Shown: positions 36,279 to 46,548 of the stretch, one piece after another
How the letters are laid out: every line of letters begins with the position of its first letter
Position numbering within the stretch: the stretch's first letter is position 1
Origin: Roseburia sp. AM59-24XD
GTDB taxonomy: Bacteria; Bacillota; Clostridia; Lachnospirales; Lachnospiraceae
Assembly (NCBI RefSeq): GCF_003478445.1
Contig: NZ_QUET01000008.1
Span: 59,632 to 123,631, forward strand
DNA length: 64,000 bases
Reading direction: 5' to 3'
The notes under the pieces: generated by a model
What the model was told of the DNA's origin: nothing
Databases searched by the model: none
The model's input: only the letters and a program-made list of their open reading frames with translations
Position numbers and translations under genes: made by a program

Positions 36279-38605
36279 TTAATACACTTCCACGCGTAAT
36301 GTTTCGTAATGGTGCTCATATCCCTCGTGTTCCATGGAGACAGAGAGTTCTCCATCTTTGTCCGCCCGGAACCGATAGAGGTTGTATTCTCCGGCCTCGT
36401 AGGCGAAGTCAGCACCATTGTCCTGATAGTGGACATATTTTGAAGAATCGGCAGAAGCCGGATAATATTCCAGAATCAGTTCTTCGGAACCGCCATCCGG
36501 AATATGATCAAGCTGTGGCCATGCCGGGATGATGCTGTCGCCTTTGATGTAGATCGGACAAACATCGATCGGAGCATCGCGGAGGATGTATTTGCCACCT
36601 GAGATGCGCTCCTTTGTCCAGTAGTCTATCCAGGTTCCCTGCGGAAGATAAACAGCTTTGACATGCACTCCCTGGTCCGTGACCGGAGCAACAAGGATGC
36701 GGTCGCCGACCAGATATTCATCATTGCATTCGCGTACCTCAGGGTCGCTCTGGTAATGCATGACGAGAGGTCGGATGATTGGCATACCGGTGCGGGACTC
36801 CTCGTAGAACAGATCATACAGATACGGAATGAACCGATATCTTAAGCGCACATAGGTGCGATAGATATCAAGCGTCTGTTTGTCGAACTGCCATGGTTCC
36901 TGGCAGCGGGAGAATTTAGCACAGTGATTACGGAAAAGTGGTGCAAAGCAGCTTGCCTGGATCCAACGGCTAAGAAGCTCCGGATTTGTATTGGAACCAA
37001 ATCCGCCGATGTCGGTTCCTACGAAAGGCATACCGGACATGCCGAGGTTAAGTAACTGAGGAATGGAAAGTTTAAGGTGTGCCCAGATACTCTGGTTGTC
37101 ACCGGTCCATGCTGTGGAGTATTTCTGTGTGCCGCTATAGCAGGCTCTGGTTATGACAAAAGGACGTTTTCCGCTGTTCTTTTTAATACCCTCGTAGGTT
37201 GCCTTTGCCATAAGATGACCAAATACATTGTGGACCTCTTTGTGCTGACGAGGCATGTCATCCCCCGGGAAGACCACATCATCCGGTAAAGGTCCACGGA
37301 AGCTGGCAGGTTCGTTCATATCATTCCAGATACCGGAGATTCCCTGATCTAACAGGAACTTTGTCTGACTTCCCCACCAGTTGCGGACAATGGAGGAGGT
37401 GTAATCAGGGAACACAGAGTCTCCCGGCCATACAACGTTTTCGTAGACTTCTCCGTCCGGAGTCTGAGCAAAGTAGTTGTTTTTAATACCTTCCTCATAC
37501 ATGTGGTATCCATTCTCAACTTTGGTGCCCGGATCGATAATAGTAACCAGACGGATACCTTTCTGGTGGAGAACGTCACTGAGGGCTGTCAGATCCGGGA
37601 AACGGTTCTTGTCCACAGTGAACACCTTGTAGTTATCCATGTAGTCAATATCCATATGGATGACATCGCAGGGAAGATCATTGTCAATGAAATTCTGAGC
37701 CAGATCAAGAACCTCCTGCTGTGAGGAGTAACCCCAGCGGGACTGATGGTAGCCAAGGGTCCAGAGCTGAGGCAGAGGACAGCGACCGGTCAGGGCAGTG
37801 TACTGACTGATGATATCTGCGATGGTGTCTCCGTAGAAGAAGAAGTAGTCAAGTTCGCCGTCGGCAGCACCGAAGGAATAGTAGTCGGTAGAACTGTATC
37901 CCATATCGAAGTTTGTCTTAAAGTGGTTATCAAAGAAGATACCGTAGACACAGTCATTTCGCAGTGCAATGAAGAAAGGAATGGACTTGTACAGTGCCTT
38001 GAAGGTTGGATTCTCTACATGTGGATCAGGGTTGTCTGTATTCCACATGGTGTAGTCATAGCCAATCTTATTGAGAAAACCGGTTTTGTCTCCGAGACCG
38101 TAGAAAGCTTCATCACCAAAATTTTGGTAATCTGGAAACGGCAGGCGTCATCCCCGGCATGAACAACATGTCCTTCCTGGCGCATCTGCTCAATTTCTTC
38201 CTCTGTGAGAGATTCTGCTTCTTGTAAAGATCCGGTATAATCGGAACAAAGAACAGTACCATCGGAAGAGGAAATCTGCAGATGAAGTGCGTCATCAATG
38301 GTGATGCGGAGAGAATCTGTGGCAAGAACAAGAACAGACGTCTCTGCTGAATCGCCGGAAGCAGCTTCGACAAGCTGCAGAGTACCGGTTGAAGACGGGG
38401 CTGTCTCGACTGCAAAGGACTTCTGTGTTCTTGCGTGGATGCGTAGAGTGCTGTCGGTAACCGCTTCGATCTGAAGCGGTGTACCCGGACAGTTTGTATA
38501 TTTGTTTAAGAGATCCCCTGCTTCGATGGCACAGGAGTGATCAGATAACTGATATTTCCATGGAAATGCTGGCATAGTATAAGCTCCTTTTCTGTAATTC
38601 GGCAA
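36279..38605 (-). pseudogene. Glycoside hydrolase family 31 (alpha-glucosidase type), frameshifted
   Basis: Two leftward frames together make one GH31 enzyme of about 775 residues. The first (38605 to about 38125) has the N-terminal beta domain. The second (to 36279) has the catalytic barrel with nucleophile Asp in GIWNDMNEPASF and the GDNQSIWAHLK segment, then a C-terminal beta domain. Restoring one G in the GG run at about 38121-38127 gives FYGLGDKTGFLNKIGY and joins the two frames exactly. It would release glucose from starch or glycogen oligosaccharides, near glycogen phosphorylase, which is also frameshifted. Possibly a sequencing error. Confidence 0.85.
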
Positions 38606-38685
38606 ATAAATGTAATACTTTTGTTTATTTTACAAAATAAGGGGAGGGGATTCAATGTTGTAAAAGTTAGAAATGTATGAATATT

Positions 38686-39144
38686 TTATGAAAAGGTAAC
38701 AGGTGCATCAATAAATTCTGTTTTGATCACAATATAAGGATATGTCTGGGACTGGCTGATTTCTTCATTTTTGTGGGGACCGGTCAGCTCTGTGTCAAAA
38801 ACGAGTCCGTCTGCTGACTGATAGAAGTTATTGACTGTAATGTTGTAGCCTTCTGTCTGCTGACAGCCATAGCCCTTGACGATATAAAGGCATGTGCCGT
38901 CGGAGTAGGTCAGTTCAAACGGATCCTTCAGACGTTCATCGATGAGCTCCTGCAGCTCGGCAGGGATATCCGTTCCTGCGACCACGGTAAAGTCAAGCTC
39001 CTTTTCTTTGGCGGGAAGCTCATTTTTGTGACAGCCGGTAAGGGAAAATGAGAGTGCAAGCAGGATAAGCAGCGCAGGAATGCGGTATAAACAGTGGAAT
39101 GGGTGACGAAAGGCTGCTCGGAAAGGGATATGAAATGAAAACAT
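38686..39144 (-). CDS. PrcB-like domain lipoprotein
   Basis: A 152-residue lipoprotein: long N-terminus, hydrophobic segment ALLILLALSFSLTGC with lipobox LTGC. The C-terminal 70 residues resemble the PrcB C-terminal domain (YIVKGYGCQQTEGYNITV ... SQTYPYIVIK). Its function is unknown in Firmicutes. It is transcribed leftward, upstream of the GH31 gene, with an 80-base gap. An alternative start would be an internal ATG nearer the hydrophobic segment, but none stands out. Confidence 0.6.
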   Translation of the reverse strand: MFSFHIPFRAAFRHPFHCLYRIPALLILLALSFSLTGCHKNELPAKEKELDFTVVAGTDIPAELQELIDERLKDPFELTYSDGTCLYIVKGYGCQQTEGYNITVNNFYQSADGLVFDTELTGPHKNEEISQSQTYPYIVIKTEFIDAPVTFS

Positions 39145-39310
39145 AAGAGTCTCCTCATATGGATGTGATCAGGAAAATGCCTGATGCACAGGACGAAATA
39201 CAATTTTGATATATTTTATTCAAAATAATGTTACGTATGTCAAAAACGTGGGAAACCGTTGTATAAATCAGGTTATTTTATCAAGAAATTGCATACCATT
39301 CGTTGATTTT

Positions 39311-39339
39311 TTGACTTTTATAGTATATGATGATATGGT
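39311..39339 (+). promoter_or_regulatory. Promoter of glycogen phosphorylase
   Basis: TTGACT (39311-39316), 17-base spacer, TATGGT (39334-39339), 50 bases upstream of the ATG. Confidence 0.6.
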
Positions 39340-39388
39340 GACTATGAATAGAATCTTTAAGTAGATAATTTCAGGGAGGATACTACGA

Positions 39389-41853
39389 ATGAACGAAATT
39401 AACAAGGAAGAATTCAAAAAAGACATTGAGAATTATGCAAAGGTCTTGTTCCGTAAATCCATCAAAGAGGCAAACGATCAGGAGAAGTTTCAGGCAGTTT
39501 CTTATGCGGTAAAGGATATTGTGGTAGACCAGTGGATGGCAACTCATAAGACTTATGAAGAGCAGGATGTAAAGACGGTTTACTATCTGTCCATGGAGTT
39601 TTTGACAGGACGTGCATTAGGAAACATTATTATTAACCTCAAAGGCAATCAGGCAATCAAGGAAGCTGTTGAGGAGCTTGGAATGAATCTGGATGTTATT
39701 GAGGATCAGGAGCCGGATGCCGCACTTGGTAACGGTGGACTTGGACGTCTTGCAGCATGTTTCCTGGATTCTCTTTCTACGCTGGGCTATCCGGCATATG
39801 GATGTGGTATCCGTTATAAATATGGTATGTTTAAGCAGGTTATTGAGAATGGTTATCAGATTGAGAAGCCGGATGACTGGCTTAAGAATGGCAATCCATT
39901 CGAGATCAAGCGTCCTGAGTACGCTGTCGAGGTTAAATTTGGCGGCTATGTAGCAATGCGCAAAGACGAGTTTGGCAGAGACAAGTTCGTACAGGAGAAC
40001 TACCAGTCAGTTTTGGCAGTGCCTTACGATCTGCCGGTTGTTGGATATAACAATAATGTAGTAAATACACTTCGTATCTGGGATGCGGAGGCAATTGATA
40101 CCTTCAATCTGGATTCCTTTGACAAGGGTGATTATCAGAAGGCAGTAGAGCAGCAGAATCTGGCACGTACATCTGCGAGGTGCTTTATCCGAATGATAAC
40201 CATATGGCAGGTAAAGAGCTTCGTCTGAAACAGCAGTATTTCTTCGTATCTGCAAGTGTTCAGAGAGCCGTTGCAAAATACATGGAGAAGCATGACGATA
40301 TCCGTAAGATTTACGAGAAGGTATGTTTCCAGTTAAATGATACACATCCAACCGTAACAGTATCTGAGTTGATGCGTATTCTCGTAGATGATTATGGTCT
40401 TGAGTGGGATGAGGCATGGAGCATTACTAATAAGACATGTGCATATACAAACCATACGATCATGTCAGAGGCACTGGAGAAATGGCCACTCGAGCTGTTC
40501 TCAAGACTGCTTCCTCGTATTTATCAGATTACAGAGGAGATCAACCGCCGTTTCATTCTTCAGATTCAGGCTGCTTATCCGGGAGATAACAGCAAGGTTG
40601 AGAAGATGGCTATTATTTATGATGGTCAGGTTAAGATGGCTCATCTGGCAATTGCAGCAAGTTTCTCTGTAAACGGTGTTGCAAAGCTTCATACAGAGAT
40701 TCTCAAGAATCAGGAGCTTAAGGATTTCTATCTGATGATGCCGGAGAAGTTCAACAACAAGACAAACGGTATCACACAGAGACGATTCCTGCTTCACGGC
40801 AACCCGCTTCTGGCCGATTGGGTGACTAAGAAGATCGGTGATGACTGGATCACAAATCTGGCACATATCAACGAGCTTGGCATTTATGCAGACGATGAGC
40901 TGAGCCGTAAGGAGTTCATGAACATCAAGTATCAGAACAAGGTTCGTCTTGCAAAATACATCAAGGAGCACAACGGTGTAGAGGTAAATCCTCGTTCCAT
41001 CTTTGATGTACAGGTTAAGAGACTTCACGAATATAAGCGTCAGCTTTTGAATATTCTTCATATTATGTATCTGTATAACGAGCTGAAGAAGAATCCGGAT
41101 ATGGACTTCTATCCACGTACTTTCATCTTCGGAGCTAAGGCATCTGCCGGTTATCACAGAGCAAAATCAATCATTAAGCTGATCAACAGTGTTGGTGATG
41201 TGATCAACAACGATAAAGACATCAAGGATAAGATCAAGGTTGTATTTATTGAGAACTATCGTGTATCCAATGCAGAGATCATCTTTGCGGCTGCTGATGT
41301 ATCTGAGCAGATTTCTACTGCCAGCAAGGAAGCATCCGGTACCGGTAACATGAAGTTCATGCTTAATGGTGCGCTGACACTGGGAACAATGGACGGAGCC
41401 AATGTAGAGATTGTTGACGAGGTTGGCGAGGAGAATGCATTTATCTTCGGTCTTTCTTCCGATGAGGTTATCGCATATGAGCAGAATGGTCAGTACAATC
41501 CACGCGATATCTACAACATCGATTCTGATATCCGTGCCGTAATGACACAGCTTGTTGACGGTACTTATGCATCAGGCAATCTTGATGAGTTCCGTGATAT
41601 CTACAACTCCCTGCTTGATGGCAACGGAGGACGTCCGGATATGTACTTTATCCTCAAGGATTTCCGTTCTTACGCAGATGCACAGAAGAGAGTAGAGGAA
41701 GCATATCGCGATGAGGAAGGCTGGGCCAGATCAGCACTTCTGAACGTATCTAAGAGTGGTAAGTTCACATCGGATCGTACCATTGAGGAGTATGCAAAGG
41801 AAATCTGGCATCTTGAGAAGGTAAAAGTAGAAGTACCTGAGGATCACGAATAA
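39389..41853 (+). pseudogene. glgP: Glycogen/starch phosphorylase, frameshifted
   Basis: Two frames make one phosphorylase of about 821 residues. The first (39389 to about 40168) has YLSMEFLTGRAL and the ALGNGGLGRLAACFLDS region. The second (about 40170-41853) continues with LYPNDNHMAGKELRLKQQYF and the PLP-binding Lys region EASGTGNMKFMLNGALT. Adding one C at about 40169-40171 restores QNLARTICEVLYPND and joins the frames. The enzyme releases glucose-1-phosphate from alpha-1,4-glucan. The ribosome site is GGGAGG. The lesion, like that in GH31 next door, is one missing base. Confidence 0.92.
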
Positions 41854-41889
41854 TTAAATAACCGTTTCAGTTTATGAAACATTGTATCG

Positions 41890-41920
41890 CTGCCCTATGC
41901 ATTGTGTTTGCATAGGGCAG
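41890..41920 (+). terminator. Hairpin between glgP and the PRTase gene
   Basis: A perfect 11-bp stem CTGCCCTATGC / GCATAGGGCAG with a 9-base loop. No U-tract follows (TTATGAAA), so it may be an mRNA stability element or a weak terminator. Confidence 0.45.
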
Positions 41921-41947
41921 TTATGAAAAGAAGGGAAGGTGGACACA

Positions 41948-42592
41948 ATGAGTATGGACAACATTATTAAGATTCCTGCAAAGTGCAATCGTAAGATCGA
42001 GTTAAAGGCGATCCCGGGACATTTTGCAACAAATCATTCGCACATCAATTATTATCTGGATATGACGCCGATCAAATACCGTCATACCGAGGCACAGCTT
42101 GTGGCAAAGGAAATGGTTAAGAAATATCGTCACACGACTGCGGTTGATGCGATTGTTTGTATGGATGGGTGCGAAGTCATCGGAGCTTATCTTGCGGAGG
42201 AGCTTACAGCAGCGGGAATCATGTCACTCAATTCGCATGAGTGTGTCAATGTAATTACGCCGGAGATCAACTCCAGTGGTCAGATCATTTTCCGTGAGAA
42301 TGTAGAGCCGATGGTATTACATAAGCATGTTGTGGTATTGATTGCAAGTGCAACCACGGGTAAGACGATTCAGCAGAGTATTGATGGTATCAGCTACTAT
42401 GGCGGTATCGTAGAGGGTGTATCCGCATTGTTCTCTGCTGTAGATAATGTGGGAGGCGTGGATGTGGATTCCATCTTCACCACCAGTGATATCCCAGACT
42501 ATGCGACATACCGTCCGGGTTCCTGTCCGTTCTGTGATCAGAAACAGAAGCTTGATGCGATCGTAAATAGTTTTGGATATTCTAAGATCTGA
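41948..42592 (+). CDS. Phosphoribosyltransferase (orotate PRTase-like)
   Basis: A 214-residue type I PRTase-fold protein. The region TAVDAIVCMDGCEVIGAYLAEEL and the PRPP-loop-like VVVLIASATTGKTIQQSIDGI are visible. The C-terminus carries CPFC (SCPFCDQKQKL), possibly for metal binding. Proteins of this type in Lachnospiraceae are labelled orotate or generic phosphoribosyltransferases; the true substrate is unclear. The ATG at 41948 follows AGGTGG; a GTG nine bases upstream is less likely. Confidence 0.75.
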   Translation: MSMDNIIKIPAKCNRKIELKAIPGHFATNHSHINYYLDMTPIKYRHTEAQLVAKEMVKKYRHTTAVDAIVCMDGCEVIGAYLAEELTAAGIMSLNSHECVNVITPEINSSGQIIFRENVEPMVLHKHVVVLIASATTGKTIQQSIDGISYYGGIVEGVSALFSAVDNVGGVDVDSIFTTSDIPDYATYRPGSCPFCDQKQKLDAIVNSFGYSKI

Positions 42593-42612
42593 CGAAACAT
42601 GTAGGAGGCATT

Positions 42613-43644
42613 ATGAAGAAGAAACAGTTAATCGGAATCGTTGTGGCAGGTGCCGTATTTATTGCGGTATGTGCAACAGGGATTCTCTCTAATGTGGTTC
42701 AGTCAAAGCTGACTGCAGCAACCGAAGACAAGAAAAATACTACGGATGTGCTGAGCAGTATCTGGGGAAAGTCAGAGGAAGAGATTACCCTTCCGACAAA
42801 CGATTTTGTTGGAGTTCTTAATATTGTAGGTACTATACAGGCAAGCTCTTCCAGAAGTGTCAGCCTGACCGGATCAGATGACGGACAGTACAACCATGAT
42901 CTTTATATGAACTATGTTGATCAGCTTGAAAAATCAAAGAACAATAAAGCGATCCTTTTATATGTGAACAGCCCGGGTGGAACAGTGTACGAGAGCGATG
43001 AGCTTTATCTGAAGCTGATGGAGTACAAGGAGAAAACAAAGCGACCGGTATACGCATACTTTGGATCGCAGGCTTGCTCCGGTGCATACTATATCTCCAT
43101 GGCAGCAGATAAGATCTATACCAACCGTAATACATGGACCGGCTCCATCGGTGTGATCGTATCCCTGACCAATTACAAGAAGCTCTACGATAAGCTTGGT
43201 ATCAAGGAAATTGATATTACAAGTGGTAAGAATAAGTCTATGGGTTCCGGCGGACTTGATCTGACCGGTGAGCAGCGCGATATTCTGCAGAGTCTTGTTG
43301 ACGAGGCGTACGACCAGTTTGCCGGAATTGTCAGCGAAGGACGTGGACTGGATATCAATACGGTCAAGAAGATTGCTGATGGTCGTATTTATTCGGCAAA
43401 GCAGGCGAAGGAGAAAGGTCTTGTGGACGAGATCGGTTCCGAGGATGAGCTGAAGGCACTGATCCGGAAGGAAAATAAGCTCGGCAAGGACGTTGTTTAT
43501 GATGTTGCCAAGAGTTCCGGCTCTGATTTTCTTTCCGGTCTGATGGGATCTGTACAGAAGATAATGCCAAAGTCTGACAGTGAGCTGGCAGTCGACATTG
43601 TTGAAAATAAGGGAAAAGGAGTGTTGATGTATTATGCAGACTAA
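42613..43644 (+). CDS. sppA: Signal peptide peptidase SppA (S49 family)
   Basis: A 343-residue membrane-anchored serine protease that degrades leftover signal peptides. An N-terminal anchor helix (about 6-25) is followed by the S49 domain. Key parts are VNSPGGTVYESDELY, the serine nucleophile in GSQACSGAYYIS, and the Lys general base in TSGKNKSMGSGG. Length fits the short SppA of Firmicutes. The ribosome site is GTAGGAGG. It overlaps the RDD gene by 11 bases. Confidence 0.92.
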   Translation: MKKKQLIGIVVAGAVFIAVCATGILSNVVQSKLTAATEDKKNTTDVLSSIWGKSEEEITLPTNDFVGVLNIVGTIQASSSRSVSLTGSDDGQYNHDLYMNYVDQLEKSKNNKAILLYVNSPGGTVYESDELYLKLMEYKEKTKRPVYAYFGSQACSGAYYISMAADKIYTNRNTWTGSIGVIVSLTNYKKLYDKLGIKEIDITSGKNKSMGSGGLDLTGEQRDILQSLVDEAYDQFAGIVSEGRGLDINTVKKIADGRIYSAKQAKEKGLVDEIGSEDELKALIRKENKLGKDVVYDVAKSSGSDFLSGLMGSVQKIMPKSDSELAVDIVENKGKGVLMYYAD

Positions 43645-44344
43645 TACGAAGGATCAGGTATATGCCGGATTTTTCGTACGTCTGACGGCATTCCTGATAG
43701 ACATGATCATCGTCAGTGTTGCATTAGCCGTGATTCGGGTACCCATGTGGTTTGTATCGCTGAATAATCCGGATAATGTTCTGGTACGGAATTTTATTTT
43801 TCAGTATTCGATCGTGGATATCGTCTGCTATCTGCTGACGGTACTCTACTTCGTGCTGATGACCTATTACACAGGCGCAACGCTTGGCAAAAAGCTATTC
43901 CAGCTTCGTGTGGTCAGCACAGAGGATCGTAAAATGACGTTTTTTGAGGTGCTGTACCGTGAGAGCATCGGTCGCTTTCTGTCAGGGGTTATTATGAATC
44001 TCGGCTATCTGCTGATCCTTGCGCAGAAGGAGCACCGTGGGATTCACGATCTGCTGGCAGACACCAGTGTGATCTATTACCATGAAAAGAAAGTATATGT
44101 GCATACACAGATGAATTATCGCAATATGGTGCCACAGCCGGGATATACTGTGCCACCGCAGGGTAATGCGAATTCACAGACACCGCAGAATGCAGACAGC
44201 AACAGCATGTCACCACAGAGTAATGCGAATCCACCGATGGCACAGGAGGCAGACAGCATGCCACCGCAGAGCAAAGCGGATATGTCGACGGCGGTGTCAC
44301 AGGAGACAGCGGTTCAGCAGGAAAATGATCCGACAGATTTTTAA
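43634..44344 (+). CDS. RDD-family membrane protein
   Basis: A 236-residue protein. The RDD domain (about 7-150) has the namesake-type start (YAGFFVRLTAFLIDMIIVSVAL), two or three membrane helices and GATLGKKLFQLRVVS. The C-terminal 70 residues are a Gln/Asn/Pro-rich repetitive tail (units such as PPQSNAN, PPQSKAD). Co-transcribed with sppA. Function in Firmicutes is not settled; ion transport has been suggested for some members. Confidence 0.8.
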   Translation: MQTNTKDQVYAGFFVRLTAFLIDMIIVSVALAVIRVPMWFVSLNNPDNVLVRNFIFQYSIVDIVCYLLTVLYFVLMTYYTGATLGKKLFQLRVVSTEDRKMTFFEVLYRESIGRFLSGVIMNLGYLLILAQKEHRGIHDLLADTSVIYYHEKKVYVHTQMNYRNMVPQPGYTVPPQGNANSQTPQNADSNSMSPQSNANPPMAQEADSMPPQSKADMSTAVSQETAVQQENDPTDF

Positions 44345-44398
44345 AGTCATTGAATAAATTCAAAAATGCCTGTCAAAAATAAAAACAGAAGATATCGG

Positions 44399-44440
44399 AA
44401 AGCATCTCGATAGATTTGAGATGCTTTTCTTTCTTTTATA
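44399..44440 (+). terminator. Terminator of the sppA-RDD operon
   Basis: AAAGCATCTC pairs with GAGATGCTTT across a 9-base loop and is followed by TCTTTCTTTTA. Confidence 0.85.
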
Positions 44441-44537
44441 GGTGCGCCTTTGTACCTGCAGCCCGAAGCTTATGGGCTGGGAAAAGAATAAGGTTTTTAT
44501 GAAAAGAGGCGGCAGCGTCTCAGAATGGAGGGACAGG

Positions 44538-45335
44538 ATGAAATACACACGCAATGATTTTAAAAATCAGAACTCGCAGTCAAAGAAAAGCTTTTATGTA
44601 GCAGCGTGCGCTGTACTTGCATGCGCTGCTGTGCTGGGAACAGCATATTTTCAGACACAGAAAACCGGAAATACCGGGAACAGCAAGCTCGCAGAGCAGC
44701 CGGTGGCAACAACAGCCGGGGAGGCGGCGATCAACAAAAAGTGGGAAGCGGATGCACAGGACATCACAGGGAATGACAGCAAGCAGGCAAGCACCACGAT
44801 GAATGCAGCAAAGCCAACAACAGCCAAAAACAAAAAGAATGTGGAAGTGAAAGCGAACAAAAAGCAGACCACAGCCAGAAAATCATCCAAAGCGACCATG
44901 ATGTCAGCGTCACAGCGAACCTTTAATGAGGAAAAGGGATTAAGCTGGCCGGTCAAGGGCGATGTATTGATGAAATTCAGCCAAAGCAACAATATTTATT
45001 TTAAGACGTTGGCACAGTATAAAAGCAACCCGGCAATCGAGATATCCGCAGATGAAGGAACTAAGGTTATAGCGTCAGCGGCAGGAACCGTGACGGAGAT
45101 CAGCAAGGATGACGTCACCGGCACAATGGTTACGACAGATATCGGAAGCAATTATAAGATCACCTACGGTCAGTTGAAAAACATCAAGGTGAAAAAGGGA
45201 GATGAGATCAAGGAAGGTCAGCTCCTGGGAAATGTTGCAGCACCGACCAAATATTTCAGCGAGGAAGGAAGCAATCTTTTCTTCCAGGTAAAAGAAAATG
45301 ACAAGGCAGTGGATCCGCTTCTGCTGTTGAATTAG
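44538..45335 (+). CDS. LytM/M23-like protein, catalytic residues missing (SpoIIQ-like)
   Basis: A 265-residue protein with an N-terminal membrane anchor (about 17-37), a Thr/Lys/Ala-rich linker and a C-terminal LytM fold (about 135-265; SWPVKGDVLMKFSQ, EGTKVIASAAGTVTEI, GDEIKEGQLLGNV). Normal M23 peptidases have HxxxD and HxH zinc ligands; here the matching segments read NPAIEIS and NLFFQVKEND, so the domain is probably inactive. This is reminiscent of SpoIIQ, a sporulation scaffold. The ATG at 44538 follows GGAGGGACAGG. Confidence 0.78.
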   Translation: MKYTRNDFKNQNSQSKKSFYVAACAVLACAAVLGTAYFQTQKTGNTGNSKLAEQPVATTAGEAAINKKWEADAQDITGNDSKQASTTMNAAKPTTAKNKKNVEVKANKKQTTARKSSKATMMSASQRTFNEEKGLSWPVKGDVLMKFSQSNNIYFKTLAQYKSNPAIEISADEGTKVIASAAGTVTEISKDDVTGTMVTTDIGSNYKITYGQLKNIKVKKGDEIKEGQLLGNVAAPTKYFSEEGSNLFFQVKENDKAVDPLLLLN

Positions 45336-45582
45336 AACAATAAGAAAGTGAATCCGTGCATATAGTTAAATTAGAGAACAGTATAAGCCGGATTTTAACA
45401 AGCATTGCGGTACCCGCACCTTATTTGAAAATAAAGAACACGTTCATTTTGTACTGCGGAGTAATACCTGTGACATTCCTGAATTGTACAGAATCCGGGA
45501 TGGTCAAACAGACACCTTTATGGTACACTATAAGCATACGTAACATGATAACGCATAAGTATGTTTAGAGACACATGTACTA

Positions 45583-45600
45583 ATACAACAATTGTTGTAT
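45583..45600. promoter_or_regulatory. Perfect 18-bp palindrome upstream of aim24
   Basis: ATACAACAATTGTTGTAT is a perfect inverted repeat ending 16 bases before the ATG. It is a candidate repressor operator or mRNA hairpin over the ribosome-binding region. The rest of the gap 45336-45616 shows no clear gene. Confidence 0.45.
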
Positions 45601-45616
45601 AGGGAAAGGTAGGAAA

Positions 45617-46300
45617 ATGCAGTACAAAATCGTAGGAAATACCATGCCGGCGGTGGAAATTTTATTTGATCAGCCGGGAGAATCCATGTATACACAGTCC
45701 GGAGGAATGGCATGGATGTCAGATGGTGTCGAGATGGATACCAATACCAGAGGCGGTCTGTTTAAAGGCGTTGGCAGAATGTTTGCGGGGGAATCACTCT
45801 TCATGGCAAACTATACCGCAAGCAAGCCGGGAGCAACGATTGCATTTGCCTCTACGGTGGCAGGTGAGGTTATGCCGCTCAATGTCGGTGAGTCCGGTGG
45901 AATGATCTGCCAGAAGGGAGCATTTCTCTGCGCAGAGCCAACGGTCAACTTAAACGTTACACTGACCAAGAAGTTTTCTTCCGGTCTTTTCGGTGGTGAG
46001 GGATTTATTCTCGAGGAGATCAGTGGAGAGGGAATGGCATTTCTGGAGATCGATGGCGATAAGGTCATCAAGGATCTGGCACCGGGCGAGGTTCTCAAGG
46101 TTGATACCGGAAATGTCGTTGCATTTCAGAAGGGAATGGCATACGAGATCGAGATGGTCAAGGGGCTGAAGAATATCTTCCTTGGCGGTGAGGGTTTATT
46201 CCTTACCAAGCTCACCGGTCCGGGACGCGTCATTCTGCAGACACAGAACTTTGCCGAATTTGCCGGACGAATCGCCAAAATGATTCCCAGTAAAGGCTGA
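45617..46300 (+). CDS. AIM24 / TIGR00266 family protein
   Basis: A 227-residue all-beta protein of the AIM24 family (PF01987). Typical parts are VEILFDQPGESMYTQSGGMAWMS, KPGATIAFASTVAGEVMPL and ISGEGMAFLEIDGD. The family is widespread in bacteria and also found in mitochondria (yeast Aim24); a biochemical role is not established in bacteria. The gene stands alone behind an 18-bp palindrome. Length and motifs fit well. Confidence 0.85.
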   Translation: MQYKIVGNTMPAVEILFDQPGESMYTQSGGMAWMSDGVEMDTNTRGGLFKGVGRMFAGESLFMANYTASKPGATIAFASTVAGEVMPLNVGESGGMICQKGAFLCAEPTVNLNVTLTKKFSSGLFGGEGFILEEISGEGMAFLEIDGDKVIKDLAPGEVLKVDTGNVVAFQKGMAYEIEMVKGLKNIFLGGEGLFLTKLTGPGRVILQTQNFAEFAGRIAKMIPSKG

Positions 46301-46548
46301 TCGTGGCAGTGTGATCGGTAATGTCGTAGATGGCGTGGCGGACTCTATGGATATTTTTGATCTGTTCTCATGAGAGCGGACATTTCGAAATAGATAAGCC
46401 GGTCTGCAACTTTGAACGCACAGATGAAAGCGCAGGCATAGCCGGATCAGCAGAATGAATTGGAATAGCTTGACACAGCAAAGATAGTTTTGTTATTTTT
46501 GCTGTGTCTTTTCCTTTTGGTAATACAACAAGAGAAAAGAGGATGACA

